Source: VRUE01 sp963837735
GTDB taxonomy: Bacteria > Actinomycetota > Thermoleophilia > Solirubrobacterales > 70-9
Assembly (NCBI GenBank): GCA_963837735.1
Contig: CAWIOM010000017.1
Location: forward strand, 124,001-188,000
Length of the DNA stretch: 64,000 nt
Reading direction: 5' to 3'
Both the position numbers and the translations under genes were made by a program. Below the pieces are notes generated by a model. It was given only the letters and a program-made list of their open reading frames with translations, was not told the DNA's origin and searched no databases. Below are positions 1 through 8,140 of this stretch, piece after piece. Numbering within the stretch: position 1 is the first letter of the stretch; the number at the start of each line of letters is the position of its first letter.

Positions 1-412
1 CGCCGACGTAGCTGTCGGTCCGCCCGGCTTCCTGGGTATAGGAAGCGCCCGGCAGCGGGGCGATGGTGGGTTCGCCGAGGGCCACAGCGAAGTCCGTGTT
101 GGTCCGGATCTCGTTTGAGATCCGGGTGTAGGGCATGCTGTCGAGCTGGAAGTCGGCGGCGCCCAATGCGCCCGCCCTGACCTTCGAGCCGTCGACCGCC
201 CCCGCCCTGAGCTTCGCCCTGGTGACGGCGTTCTTCTTGATCTTCGCCGTCGTCACCGCGTTGGCCTTGAGCTGCTTCTTGCCGACGCTGTTCCTGGCCA
301 GGTGGCCGGCGGCGAAGGCGGTGCCGCCGGCGAGGACGACGAAGGCGGTCAGCGTCGCCATCACGTTCGCGTAGGTGAGATGTGGGCGGGCTCTGCGCAT
401 GAGGTGTCCCAT
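1..412 (-). CDS. Stalk-and-head surface protein, paralogue 4 (3' end outside window)
   Basis: About 137 residues are visible; the C-terminus lies beyond the window edge. An N-terminal hydrophobic segment (LTAFVVLAGGTAFAAG) looks like a signal peptide or membrane anchor. It is followed by about four 10-residue repeats of the pattern AV-x-x-x-K-(L/I) (for example KANAVTTAKIKKNAVTRAKL), then the start of a globular head. The ATG at 412-410 overlaps the TGA of the upstream paralogue by one base (TGATG), so translation is probably coupled. A second in-frame ATG lies at 400. Residues in the repeat block are nearly identical to the two neighbours. No enzymatic function is recognisable; an extracellular role is inferred from the signal sequence. 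Confidence 0.75.
   Translation of the reverse strand, partial: MGHLMRRARPHLTYANVMATLTAFVVLAGGTAFAAGHLARNSVGKKQLKANAVTTAKIKKNAVTRAKLRAGAVDGSKVRAGALGAADFQLDSMPYTRISNEIRTNTDFAVALGEPTIAPLPGASYTQEAGRTDSYVG
179..293 (-). repeat. 115-bp coding repeat, copy in paralogue 4
   Basis: This copy is identical over all 115 bases to positions 895-1009. It encodes the end of the anchor region and the stalk repeats. Confidence 0.9.
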
Positions 413-1128
413 CACCTGATCCCGATCACGTCCACGGCACCGTTCGAAACGGTGACGCCGGACCCCGATTTGCAGTCAGCTTCGACAACCAAGGTGAGAG
501 TGTGGTTGGTGGCTACATCGGGCTGGAACCGGCCGCCGCCGAGCTGGCTGTTGCCCAGGTTCATGTGCTTGGTGACGGTTCCGGAGGCATCGTCTTCGAC
601 GCCGCCGATCGCGACGATGTCGCTCTCGGCCGGGGCGGTCGGGTTCGACGAGTCGAGGAGGAGGAGAGCGTAGGCTTCGCGATCCGGTCCGCATCCGGGA
701 AGGAAGGTGACGTCAAGCGTGGCGAGGAAGAAATCGTCCTCTCCCGAGGGCTGGGTGTAGGTGGCGTCGCCGAGCGGATAGACGCCATATGTCGAGCCGA
801 CGTCGACCGTCGAGCTTCCCCGGGCTTCGTGGACGATCCGGGAGAAGGGCATATCGGTGAGATTCAGATCGGCCGACCCGAGCGAGCCGTCCTTGACCTT
901 CGAGCCGTCGACCGCCCCCGCCCTGAGCTTCGCCCTGGTGACGGCGTTCTTCTTGATCTTCGCCGTCGTCACCGCGTTGGCCTTGAGCTGCTTCTTGCCG
1001 ACGCTGTTCTTGGCCAGGTGGGTGGCGGCGAAGGCGGCGCCGCCGGCGAGGACGACGAAGGCGGTGATCGAAGCGACCACGGTCGCGTAGCTGAGGTGCC
1101 CGCGGAGCCTGGGCCCGAGGTTCCTCAT
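412..1128 (-). CDS. Stalk-and-head surface protein, paralogue 3
   Basis: This 238-residue protein starts at the ATG at 1128, which overlaps the upstream TGA by four bases (ATGA); the open frame extends further upstream but that extension has no support. It has an N-terminal hydrophobic segment (residues about 12-33, ending AAFAA), a stalk of AV-x-x-x-K-(L/I) decapeptide repeats (residues about 37-80), and a head of about 150 residues. The head carries two conserved cysteines (GCGPD and ADCKSG) and an LLLLDSSNPTAP segment shared with the neighbouring paralogues. The architecture is common in secreted proteins of Thermoleophilia and suggests a cell-surface protein. The function is unknown. Confidence 0.8.
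   Translation of the reverse strand: MRNLGPRLRGHLSYATVVASITAFVVLAGGAAFAATHLAKNSVGKKQLKANAVTTAKIKKNAVTRAKLRAGAVDGSKVKDGSLGSADLNLTDMPFSRIVHEARGSSTVDVGSTYGVYPLGDATYTQPSGEDDFFLATLDVTFLPGCGPDREAYALLLLDSSNPTAPAESDIVAIGGVEDDASGTVTKHMNLGNSQLGGGRFQPDVATNHTLTLVVEADCKSGSGVTVSNGAVDVIGIR
895..1009 (-). repeat. 115-bp coding repeat, copy in paralogue 3
   Basis: This copy is identical over all 115 bases to positions 179-293, although the sequences downstream that encode the heads differ substantially. Confidence 0.9.
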
Positions 1129-1835
1129 TTCTTGACCCCCAAGACGCCGACGGTCGCGTTGGAGATCGAGATCCCGGAGCCTGTTTTGCACGTGCCGGAG
1201 GAGGCCAGCGAGAGGGAGTGATTCGTCGCGGTGGCCGGCTGCAGGGCTCCGGCGGGTCCGATGGGGCCGATGTTCACCCGCGCCGTGACGCTGCCCGTGC
1301 CTTCGTCCACATACTCGCCGAGTGCGACTATGCCCTCGGACAGGCCCGCGTCGGCCGTGTTCCCATCGATGAGCACGTACACGATCGCCACCCGCTGAGG
1401 TCCGCAGGATGGATCGAAGGTGACGTCGACAGCGCCGACGATGCTGTCGTCCCTACCGGCTTCCTGGGTGTAGCCCCCGTTGTCCAGGGGAATGGTCACG
1501 GGTTCGGAGGAGCTGCCCACCGAAATGCTGCCGATGCTGTGGGCTTCGTGGACCAGGCGCCCAAACGGGACCGCTGCAGAATCGAGGTCGAAGTTGGTGA
1601 GCGAGCCGTCCTTGACCTTCGAGCCGTCGACGGCGCCGGCCCTGATCTTCGCCCTGGTGACGGCGTTCTTCTTGATCTTCGCCGTCGTCACCGCGTTGGC
1701 CTTGAGCTGCTTCTTGCCGACGCTGTTCTTGGCCAGGTGGCCGGCGGCGAAGGCGGTGCCGCCGGCGAGGACGACGAAGGCAACGACGGTGACGAGGACG
1801 TTCTCGAAGCTAAGGTGACGGCGGACGGGACTCAA
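1125..1835 (-). CDS. Stalk-and-head surface protein, paralogue 2
   Basis: This 236-residue protein reads from a TTG start at 1835 (MSPVRRHLSFENV); a G-rich stretch lies just upstream, but no canonical Shine-Dalgarno sequence does. It has a hydrophobic N-terminus (VVAFVVLAGGTAFAAG), the same AV-x-x-x-K-(L/I) stalk as its neighbours, and a head with two cysteines (PSCGPQ and SGTCKTGSG). Its 3' end overlaps the next paralogue by four bases. The stalk DNA matches paralogues 3 and 4 at about 111 of 115 positions, while the head sequences are far more divergent. It is probably an exported surface protein of unknown function. Confidence 0.78.
   Translation of the reverse strand: MSPVRRHLSFENVLVTVVAFVVLAGGTAFAAGHLAKNSVGKKQLKANAVTTAKIKKNAVTRAKIRAGAVDGSKVKDGSLTNFDLDSAAVPFGRLVHEAHSIGSISVGSSSEPVTIPLDNGGYTQEAGRDDSIVGAVDVTFDPSCGPQRVAIVYVLIDGNTADAGLSEGIVALGEYVDEGTGSVTARVNIGPIGPAGALQPATATNHSLSLASSGTCKTGSGISISNATVGVLGVKK
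1614..1728 (-). repeat. 115-bp coding repeat, copy in paralogue 2
   Basis: By eye this copy differs from the other two at four of 115 bases, all clustered in the first third. Confidence 0.88.
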
Positions 1836-1882
1836 GGCCCCCGACCCTACTACCCGCGAACCTCGACCTCACGACCTCTGGA

Positions 1883-2620
1883 CTATTTGGTCGCGATCAC
1901 GTTGGCGCCGCCGAAGGTGGCGTTGATGCCGCCGCCCGACGCGCAGCTGCCGACCACGACCAGGCTCAATTTGTGGCTCCTGGAGGCGCCCGGTTCGAAC
2001 CTGGTCGGCGTCGCGTCGCCGCCGGGGCCGAGCTCCACGCGCCTGCTCAGCGAGCCGCTGCCGGACTCGTCTTTGAGATAGCCGAAGCCGACGACCTCAG
2101 CCTCTTCGTAGTCGGTCGGGCTGTTGGAGTCGAGAAGCAGCCGGGCGGTGACGTCGCGGGGAGCTTCGCATTCGTCGGAGAAGGTGACGTCGAGCGCCCC
2201 GACGAAGCTGTCGTTCTCGGTCGGCGCCTGGACGAAGTTGGCTTCGTTCAGCGGGTATTGCTTCGGCGCTTCGGTCACCAGCACGGTGCCGCTGCCGCGC
2301 GCCCTGCGGACGACCCGCGAGAACGGCAGCGTGCTCGAGTCGATGTCGCCCAGGACGATCGAGCCGTCGGCGATCTTGGCGCTGTTGATCGCCCCGTCCT
2401 TGACCTTGGCGTTGGCGACCGCGTTGCGCTTGATCTTGCGCGTCGTCACCGAGTTCGCCTTGATTTTCGCTGTCGTCACCGCGTTGGCCTTGAGCTGCTT
2501 GGGGCCGACGCTTTTCCTCGGGACCTTCATCGCGTAGGCGGCGCCACCGGCCACGACCAGGAACAGGGCCAAGGTCGAGACCACGTTCGCGTAGGTGATG
2601 TGTCTGCGTATCGAGTCCAT
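1883..2620 (-). CDS. Stalk-and-head surface protein, paralogue 1 (first gene of the cluster)
   Basis: This 245-residue protein starts at ATG 2620 behind a good ribosome binding site (AGAGGA, seven bases upstream). It has an N-terminal hydrophobic segment (STLALFLVVAGGAAYA) followed by about six AV/SV-x-x-x-K-(L/I) repeats (residues about 38-95). The head contains the two conserved cysteines (SDECEAP and VGSCASG). Its stalk is more diverged than those of the three downstream copies, so it is the oldest or least converted member. It lies 47 bp upstream of paralogue 2 and probably heads a four-gene operon. Paralogy is seen directly; the surface role is inferred. Confidence 0.8.
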   Translation of the reverse strand: MDSIRRHITYANVVSTLALFLVVAGGAAYAMKVPRKSVGPKQLKANAVTTAKIKANSVTTRKIKRNAVANAKVKDGAINSAKIADGSIVLGDIDSSTLPFSRVVRRARGSGTVLVTEAPKQYPLNEANFVQAPTENDSFVGALDVTFSDECEAPRDVTARLLLDSNSPTDYEEAEVVGFGYLKDESGSGSLSRRVELGPGGDATPTRFEPGASRSHKLSLVVVGSCASGGGINATFGGANVIATK

Positions 2621-2693
2621 CGAATTCCTCTGCCGTCCACCTCAGAACCCGAAATTAGCAGCCGCGATGCGGCCATTTGACGTTCGGCAGGAT

Positions 2694-3743
2694 CTATCCG
2701 TTCAGGCGGGACTCGGCCTGATCTGCGGCCTCGGCGAGGCTCTCGACGACCTTGGCGAAGTACTGGACGCCCTCGTCGACCTTGCCGTAGCCGCCCGCCG
2801 CGTAGCGGGCGTACACCCCCTCGAGGATGATCGCCAGCTTCCAGTAGCCGAGGGCGACGTAGAAGTCGAGCCGCGAGAGATCGCGGCCGGAGCGCTCGCC
2901 GTAGCGCTCGCGAAGGTGGTCCCGGTCGGGGAAGCCGGGCGCCAGGTTGGCCGGCTGCCCCAGCGAGGTGGCCTCCTCCCCGCTCTTCGGCCAGTAGACC
3001 ATCAGCAGGCCGACGTCGGCGAGCGGGTCGCCGAGCGTGCAGAGCTCCCAGTCGACGACCGCGGCGACCTCGCCCTCGGGCGTGAGGATCATGTTGTCGA
3101 GGCGATAGTCGCCGTGGACGATCGTCGCCGGGCCCTGCTCGGGTATGCCGGCGGCCAGCCGCTCATGGACCTCGTCGATCAGCGGCAGCTCACGGGTCTT
3201 CGATTTCTCCCACTGGCCCTGCCAGCGGTGGAGCTGACGGGCGACGTAGTCCTCCTTGCGACCGAGCTCGCCGAGGCCGGCGGCGTCGGGGTCGACGGCG
3301 TGGATGTCGAGCAGGGTGTCGACGACGCGATCGGCGATCGCCCTTCGGTCGTCGTGATCGGGAAAGGCCTCGGCCTCCGCCAGCCCGCGCAGGATCGGGC
3401 CCTCGACGAACTCCATCACGTAGAAGGGGGCCTCGTTGACGCTCTCGTCCTCGCAGAGGCCGGCGACGGGGGCAACCGGAACGGGAGTCCCGGCGAGGGC
3501 CGAGACGACCCGGTGCTCGCGGACCATGTCGTGAGCGGAGCCCAGTCGCCTGCCCAGCGGCGGCCGGCGCAGCGCCCAGTGGCGCCCGTTCGAATCGGTG
3601 GCGCGGTAGGTCAGGTTGGAGTGGCCGCCCGCGATGCGCTCGAAATGCAGCGGCGGCGCGGCGCCGGTCACGTTCTCCGCGAACCACGCCTCGACCCGGG
3701 CGGCGTCGATCCCGTCGGGTGTGCCTGTAGCCTCATCGCCCAT
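2694..3743 (-). CDS. Phosphotransferase family protein (APH/ChoK-like kinase fold)
   Basis: This 349-residue protein has the aminoglycoside/choline kinase fold. A nucleotide-binding N-lobe (GGHSNLTYRA, residues about 43-52) is followed by the catalytic loop HGDYRLDN near residue 210 and the metal-binding DWELCTLGDPLADVG near residue 229. This subgroup resembles the kinase domain of eukaryotic ACAD10/ACAD11 and its many actinobacterial homologues, which usually accompany acyl-CoA metabolism rather than drug resistance. The true substrate cannot be read from the sequence. It is transcribed divergently from the histidine kinase at 3721 and has no obvious operon partner. Confidence 0.88.
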   Translation of the reverse strand: MGDEATGTPDGIDAARVEAWFAENVTGAAPPLHFERIAGGHSNLTYRATDSNGRHWALRRPPLGRRLGSAHDMVREHRVVSALAGTPVPVAPVAGLCEDESVNEAPFYVMEFVEGPILRGLAEAEAFPDHDDRRAIADRVVDTLLDIHAVDPDAAGLGELGRKEDYVARQLHRWQGQWEKSKTRELPLIDEVHERLAAGIPEQGPATIVHGDYRLDNMILTPEGEVAAVVDWELCTLGDPLADVGLLMVYWPKSGEEATSLGQPANLAPGFPDRDHLRERYGERSGRDLSRLDFYVALGYWKLAIILEGVYARYAAGGYGKVDEGVQYFAKVVESLAEAADQAESRLNG

Positions 3744-4983
3744 AGCGGAGCAAGCATATGCACGACCACGTGGCAGGCGGCTTAGCCCTTCGCTCGCGAA
3801 TCGGCTGACGATCGGCTTCGCGATCGCTTTCGCGGTGCTGGCCGGGATGGCGGTGATCGGCGTAGCCCGCTTCCTCCAGCAGCGCCAGGATTTCGAGGAC
3901 GCGACCGCCCGCTCCTATGAGGTCGAGATCCTCGCCCGCAACCGATTCGCCGAGGATCGCCACCGGCAGGCGGCGCGGGCGACGATCGTCGCCGAGCGGG
4001 CGAAGCGCAATTCGCTGCGCAGCTCGATCGACGCCGACACCCGCGACACCGCCCTGCTGGTCGGCGCCGGGCTGATCGCCGGCCTGACCGGCGCGGCGCT
4101 GCTCTTCAGCGGCCTGATCGCCTCGATGCGCAGGCCGTTGGAGGACCTGGTCGAGGCTTCGGGACGCCTCGCGGGGGGCGACCTCAGCGCTCGGGTGAAG
4201 GTCGGCGGCCTCTCGGAGACGGCCGCCCTGGGCGCCGCCTTCAACGAAATGGCCGACGAGCTTCAGCGCCAGGCCGGCGAACGCGACCGCCTCGACCGGG
4301 TCAAAGACGAGTTCGTCCTCACCGCCTCGCACGAGCTGCGCAGCCCACTGACCTCGGTGCAGGGCTTCGCCGAGCTGCTGATGCTGGAGCGCGAGCAGCT
4401 GACGCCGAAGCAGGCGGACACGGTCGGAATCATCATCGACAACACCCGCCACCTGGTGCGCCTGCTCAACGACCTGCTGGACCTCGCGCGCAGCGACGCC
4501 GGGCGGCTGACGATCAAACCCGTGCCGACCGACGCGGCGACGCTGATCGGCGATGCCGTGCGCACGATGCGCGGCCAGACCGAGGTCGCCGAACAGGTCC
4601 TCAGCGCCGAGGTCCCGGACGACCTGCCCCGCCTGCTGGTGGACCCCGACCGCGTCAGACAGGTTCTCCTCAATCTCCTGACCAACGCTCACGAGTACTG
4701 TCCAGAACGAGCGTCGATTCGGGTTTCGGCACGGCGCATCGGTGCGAACGTGGAGATCAGCGTGACCGACGACGGACCCGGCATCCCCCCCGACCAGCTC
4801 GAACACCTCTTCGAGCGCTTCACACGTGGCGACGCGGGGCTCACCCAGCGGGTCGGCGGCACCGGCCTCGGCCTGGCGATCTCGAAATCGCTGGTCGAGC
4901 TGCACGGTGGCGCGATCGGTGCCGAGTCGGCGCCCGGCGAGGGCTCGACCTTCAGCATCCTGCTGCCGACGGAGAGCGGCTGA
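3721..4983 (+). CDS. Sensor histidine kinase with HAMP domain
   Basis: This membrane sensor kinase has a transmembrane helix at residues about 28-48, a short periplasmic region, a second helix at about 110-135, a HAMP domain, a HisKA box (ASHELRSPLT; His near residue 204), and an ATPase domain with N box (NLLTNAHEY), G1 (DDGPGIP) and G2 (GGTGLGLAIS). The in-frame GTG at 3721 is used here and overlaps the divergent kinase gene. A much better ribosome site (GGAG) precedes an ATG at 3758 in another frame, so one base may be missing near 3780-3800 and the true start may be 3758. It overlaps the downstream response regulator by one base (TGATG) and is its likely cognate kinase. Confidence 0.9.
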   Translation: MPVASSPIAEQAYARPRGRRLSPSLANRLTIGFAIAFAVLAGMAVIGVARFLQQRQDFEDATARSYEVEILARNRFAEDRHRQAARATIVAERAKRNSLRSSIDADTRDTALLVGAGLIAGLTGAALLFSGLIASMRRPLEDLVEASGRLAGGDLSARVKVGGLSETAALGAAFNEMADELQRQAGERDRLDRVKDEFVLTASHELRSPLTSVQGFAELLMLEREQLTPKQADTVGIIIDNTRHLVRLLNDLLDLARSDAGRLTIKPVPTDAATLIGDAVRTMRGQTEVAEQVLSAEVPDDLPRLLVDPDRVRQVLLNLLTNAHEYCPERASIRVSARRIGANVEISVTDDGPGIPPDQLEHLFERFTRGDAGLTQRVGGTGLGLAISKSLVELHGGAIGAESAPGEGSTFSILLPTESG

Positions 4984-5351
4984 TGGCGAAGGTGCTCGTC
5001 GCCGACGACTCCGAGACGATCCTGCTTCTCCTGCGAACCCGCCTGGAGATGGAGGGCCACGAGGTCGACACCGCCAACGACGGCCAGGAGGTGATGGACG
5101 CGATGCACGCGGCCGGCGAGGGGGGTGGCCCCGACCTGCTCCTGCTCGACGCGATGATGCCCCGCAAGTCCGGAATCGAAGCACTGCGAGAGCTACGCGC
5201 CGAGGGGGTCGAGATCCCCGCCCTGATCGTCAGCGCCCACCAGGACGCCGGCGACGAAAGCTCTCCCACGGAGCTCGAGGTCAGCGGCTTCGTGACCAAG
5301 CCGATCGACTTCGACCGACTCTTCAGCGAGATCAAAGAGTTGACTGCCTAG
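4983..5351 (+). CDS. Single-domain response regulator (CheY-like receiver)
   Basis: This 122-residue receiver domain has no output domain. The acidic pocket is D8/D9, the phosphoacceptor is D56 (LLLLDAMMP), the switch Ser is S84, and the conserved Lys is K106 (FVTKPID). The start codon shares one base with the stop codon of the histidine kinase gene, so the two are translationally coupled and almost certainly partners. With no DNA-binding domain it must signal by protein contact, for example through a phosphorelay or a downstream effector that is not in this window. It is followed by a strong bidirectional terminator. Confidence 0.9.
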   Translation: MAKVLVADDSETILLLLRTRLEMEGHEVDTANDGQEVMDAMHAAGEGGGPDLLLLDAMMPRKSGIEALRELRAEGVEIPALIVSAHQDAGDESSPTELEVSGFVTKPIDFDRLFSEIKELTA

Positions 5352-5353
5352 GG

Positions 5354-5448
5354 GCGGGGGCGGGACAGCCCCTCGCCTGACAAAACGCCGCCCTGATGGG
5401 GGCGGCGTTTTTGAGTATCCGCCAGTCGAGGGGCTGTCCCGCCCCCGC
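5354..5448. repeat. Long intergenic inverted repeat with nested terminator
   Basis: Arms at 5354-5375 and 5427-5448 are perfect 22-bp complements (core GGGACAGCCCCTCG). They enclose the hairpin terminator at 5382-5412, giving a two-tier stem-loop between the convergent response regulator and helicase genes. Confidence 0.85.
5382..5412. terminator. Bidirectional rho-independent terminator
   Basis: A perfect 12-bp stem (AAAACGCCGCCC with its complement at 5400-5411) has a six-base loop. It ends in T5 on the plus strand and is flanked by A4 on the other side, so it can terminate both the response regulator (plus) and helicase (minus) transcripts. Confidence 0.9.
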
Positions 5449-5550
5449 TCACAGGCCACACAATCTGGCCCCACTGAAGAGCCGATCGAGCGGTGAAGCT
5501 GCCGAGGAGCTGATTCGCAGGAGATCCGCCGAGGCCTGGGGACGAAGGGC

Positions 5551-5619
5551 GGCGAGGTGCCACTCGCCGGACACTTGAGCGGCCCGCAGGGCCGCGGGTC
5601 CGCCGAGGGGCGCCTCGCC
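5551..5619. repeat. Intergenic palindromic element, copy 1
   Basis: Arms 5551-5572 and 5598-5619 pair with few mismatches, and the loop contains an inner GCGGCCC/GGGCCGC stem. It shares the core GCCGGACACTTGAGCGG and the right core CCGCGGGTCCG with the element at 17248-17324. It lies just downstream of the helicase stop codon. Confidence 0.75.
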
Positions 5620-5631
5620 GCCCCCTCACCC

Positions 5632-7152
5632 TCAACTCTTGGCGATCTCCAGGCGGATCTCTTTGCCCTTGAGCTTCGTCCCGTCGAGGAACTCAACCGC
5701 CCGCTCGGCCTGGTCCGGAGCCACCTCGACAAACGAGAAGCGATGCAGGACGCGGACGTCGTGGATCGCCTCCTCGGGGATGACGGCGCCCTCGCGGAGG
5801 GCCCAGCGCAGGTCCTCCTCCTCGATTCCGCTGCGCTCACCACGGTTGACGAAGAGCTTCGTGGACTTGGCGTCGCCCTCGCCGTTCCGCTCGGCGACGG
5901 CCGGCTCGGCGTCCGGCTTCTCGCCCTCGGCGGCCTCCGCCTTCTCGGTTGCCTCCGCCGCCGGCTTCTCGCGGCTGCGCTCACGGCGCCGCGGCCGCGG
6001 CGCGTGCTCGAGCCGCTCCTCGGGGCTCTCCCACTCGCCGATCGAGGTCTTTACGTCACGCTCGATGCGGTCGATCTCGTCGCGCTGGGCGGGGGTGACG
6101 AGCGTGATCGCGCGGCCGGTCCGCCCGACCCGGCCGGTGCGGCCGATCCGGTGCACGTAGACCTCCGAGGAGGCGGGCACGTCGTAGTTGATGACGTGGG
6201 TGACGTGCTCGATGTCGAGGCCGCGGGCGGCGATGTCGGTGGCGACCAGGAGCCGCACACGATGATTCTTGAACGAGATCATCACCCCGTCGCGGACGCC
6301 CTGGCTGAGGTCGCCGTGCAGCGCCTTGACGTCGAGGCCCTTGTCCTTGAGTGTCCTCTCCAGCCTCGAGCAGCCGATTTTGGTGCGGCAGAAGATGATC
6401 GCCTGCTCCGGTTCTTCGGTCTTCAGCAGCTCGACGAGGCGGCCGGCCTTCTCCTTGGCGGGGACCTCGATGAAGGCCTGGGCGATCGCGTCGACGGTCA
6501 GTTCTTTCGGGGTGATGCTGATCGTCGTCGGTTCGTACATGTAGCTCTCCGCGAGCCGTTTGACCGGCGGCGGCATCGTCGCCGAGAAGAGCGCCGTCTG
6601 GCGCCCGCTCGGGCACATCCGGAGGATCTTCTCGACGTCCTCGATGAAGCCCAGGTCGAGCATCTCGTCGGCCTCGTCGAGGACCACGTAGCGGGCGGCC
6701 GTGAGCACCAGCGACTGGCGCGACATCAGGTCCATCATCCGCCCGACCGTGGCGACGACGACCTGGGCTCCGGCGCGCAGCTGAGCCTGCTGGGACTTGA
6801 TCGGGGCGCCACCGAAGACGGCGACGATCTCGACGTCGAGGTGCTCGGCGTAGGCGCGCAGCGCCTGGGTCACCTGAATGCAGAGCTCGCGGGTCGGCGT
6901 CATCACGATCGCCTGCACCTCTTGGTTGTCGGGGTCGAGGTACTGGAGCAGGGGAAGGCCGAAGGCGGCCGTCTTGCCGGTCCCGGTCTGGGCCTGGCCG
7001 ATCACGTCATGGCCGCCGAGCAGCTCCGGGATCGCCTGTTCCTGGATCGGCGTCGGCTCGTCGAACCCGAGCTCGTCGATCGCCTGCTGGATCTCGGGCG
7101 CCAGGCCGAGGTCCTTGAAGGCGATTTTCGAGGCCTCGTCGACGGTGCTCAT
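5632..7152 (-). CDS. deaD: DEAD-box ATP-dependent RNA helicase
   Basis: This 506-residue protein carries the full DEAD-box set: Q motif (FKDLGLAP...PTPIQEQ, residues 12-40), Walker A AQTGTGKT (54-61), PTREL (86-90), DEAD (159-162), SAT (190-192) and motif VI HRIGRTGRVGRTGR in RecA domain 2. A charged Arg/Glu/Ala linker (about 375-440) leads to a C-terminal domain (TKLFVNRGERSGIEEEDL onward) resembling the DbpA RNA-binding domain, which fits the CsdA/DeaD class rather than RhlE. The likely role is cold-stress, ribosome-assembly or mRNA-decay RNA unwinding in the cytoplasm. The start overlaps the upstream MDR gene by four bases (ATGA), suggesting an operon. Confidence 0.93.
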   Translation of the reverse strand: MSTVDEASKIAFKDLGLAPEIQQAIDELGFDEPTPIQEQAIPELLGGHDVIGQAQTGTGKTAAFGLPLLQYLDPDNQEVQAIVMTPTRELCIQVTQALRAYAEHLDVEIVAVFGGAPIKSQQAQLRAGAQVVVATVGRMMDLMSRQSLVLTAARYVVLDEADEMLDLGFIEDVEKILRMCPSGRQTALFSATMPPPVKRLAESYMYEPTTISITPKELTVDAIAQAFIEVPAKEKAGRLVELLKTEEPEQAIIFCRTKIGCSRLERTLKDKGLDVKALHGDLSQGVRDGVMISFKNHRVRLLVATDIAARGLDIEHVTHVINYDVPASSEVYVHRIGRTGRVGRTGRAITLVTPAQRDEIDRIERDVKTSIGEWESPEERLEHAPRPRRRERSREKPAAEATEKAEAAEGEKPDAEPAVAERNGEGDAKSTKLFVNRGERSGIEEEDLRWALREGAVIPEEAIHDVRVLHRFSFVEVAPDQAERAVEFLDGTKLKGKEIRLEIAKS

Positions 7153-8096
7153 CGGCTCGGGTCCAGGAGCAGCTTGCCCGTCGTGCGACGGGCGATCAGG
7201 TCTTCGTGCGCCCTGGCAGCCTCGGTCAGCGGATAGACGTCGCCGACGGTGACCTCGAGGTCGCCGGCGGCGACCGCCCCGAGCAGCTCGCCGATCATCG
7301 GCCCGACCAGCTCCTGGCGGGCGAGCAGGTGGACGAGCCAGAATCCGATCACGGCCTTCGAGCCGCGCAGCAGGGCGGCGGTCGAGACATCGCGCTGCTC
7401 GCGCGAGGCGATCCCGAAGACGACCATCCGCCCGAGAGGCGCCAGGATCCCCAGCTCCTCGTCGAAGGCCGCGCCGCCGCTCATGTGGAGGACGGCGTCG
7501 ACGCGCCGGCCGTCGTTGGCCTCGCGAATCGCCGCGCCGAGGTCATCGCTGCGCGAGTCGACCGTCGCGTCGGCGCCGAGCCGCTCGACCAGGGCCCGTT
7601 TCTCCTCGCTGGAGGCAAGGCCGATGACCTTCGCTCCGGCCTGCTTGGCGACCTGCACGGAGAGCGAGCCGGTGCCGCCGGCAGCGGCCTCGACGACGAT
7701 CGTCTCCCCCTCCTCGATGCGGGCGCAGTGGCGGACAAGGCCGATCGCGGTCAGGCCCTGCAGCAGCAGCGCCGCCGCCTGGTCGTCGGAGACCTCGTCG
7801 GGGACCGGCACCAGCAGCGCCTCCGGCACGACCGCCCTCTCGGCGTAGGCACCGGAGGAGAGGATCGCCGCGACCCGTCGCCCGTCGGCTGTGCGGCCGC
7901 TGATCTCGGCTCCCGGGACCAGCGGCAGCGCCTGCTCGGCCAGGTAGTCGTTGCGCGTCGCGTGTGTGTCGGCAAAGTTGATTCCGCTGCGAGCGACCTC
8001 GACGAGGACCTCGCCCTCGCCCGGGGTCGGGTCGGGGATCTCGACGTGGCTGAGCACCTCCGGCCCGCCGAACTCCTCTATCTGGATTGCCTTCAT
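7149..8096 (-). CDS. Zinc-independent MDR / quinone oxidoreductase family protein
   Basis: This 315-residue medium-chain dehydrogenase/reductase starts with MKAIQIEEFGGPEVL, the classic quinone oxidoreductase opening. A GroES-like N-terminal domain is followed by a Rossmann NAD(P)-binding segment (AAAGGTGSLSVQVAKQAGAKVIGLAS, residues about 138-163). Catalytic zinc ligands of alcohol dehydrogenases are absent, which fits NADPH:quinone or enoyl reductase activity. The exact substrate is unknown. Its 3' end overlaps the helicase start by four bases. It is divergent from the PfkB kinase across about 44 bp, so both promoters must lie in that short space or within the coding ends. Confidence 0.85.
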   Translation of the reverse strand: MKAIQIEEFGGPEVLSHVEIPDPTPGEGEVLVEVARSGINFADTHATRNDYLAEQALPLVPGAEISGRTADGRRVAAILSSGAYAERAVVPEALLVPVPDEVSDDQAAALLLQGLTAIGLVRHCARIEEGETIVVEAAAGGTGSLSVQVAKQAGAKVIGLASSEEKRALVERLGADATVDSRSDDLGAAIREANDGRRVDAVLHMSGGAAFDEELGILAPLGRMVVFGIASREQRDVSTAALLRGSKAVIGFWLVHLLARQELVGPMIGELLGAVAAGDLEVTVGDVYPLTEAARAHEDLIARRTTGKLLLDPSR

Positions 8097-8140
8097 CGAA
8101 GCGGAAGTCTCGCAGGGGAGACGCTAGGCTGCCGTGCCGT

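Noticed and set aside
2694..3743. A drug-resistance (aminoglycoside phosphotransferase) assignment
   Set aside because: The fold fits, but the subgroup resembles ACAD10/ACAD11-type kinases common in acyl-CoA metabolism, so no resistance claim is justified.
3733..5184. A 483-residue minus-strand frame over the sensor kinase and response regulator
   Set aside because: It lies antisense to a two-component pair with all expected motifs and shows no domain content of its own.
5557..7236. A 559-residue plus-strand frame over the helicase gene
   Set aside because: It lies antisense to a well supported DEAD-box gene and has the composition of a shadow frame.
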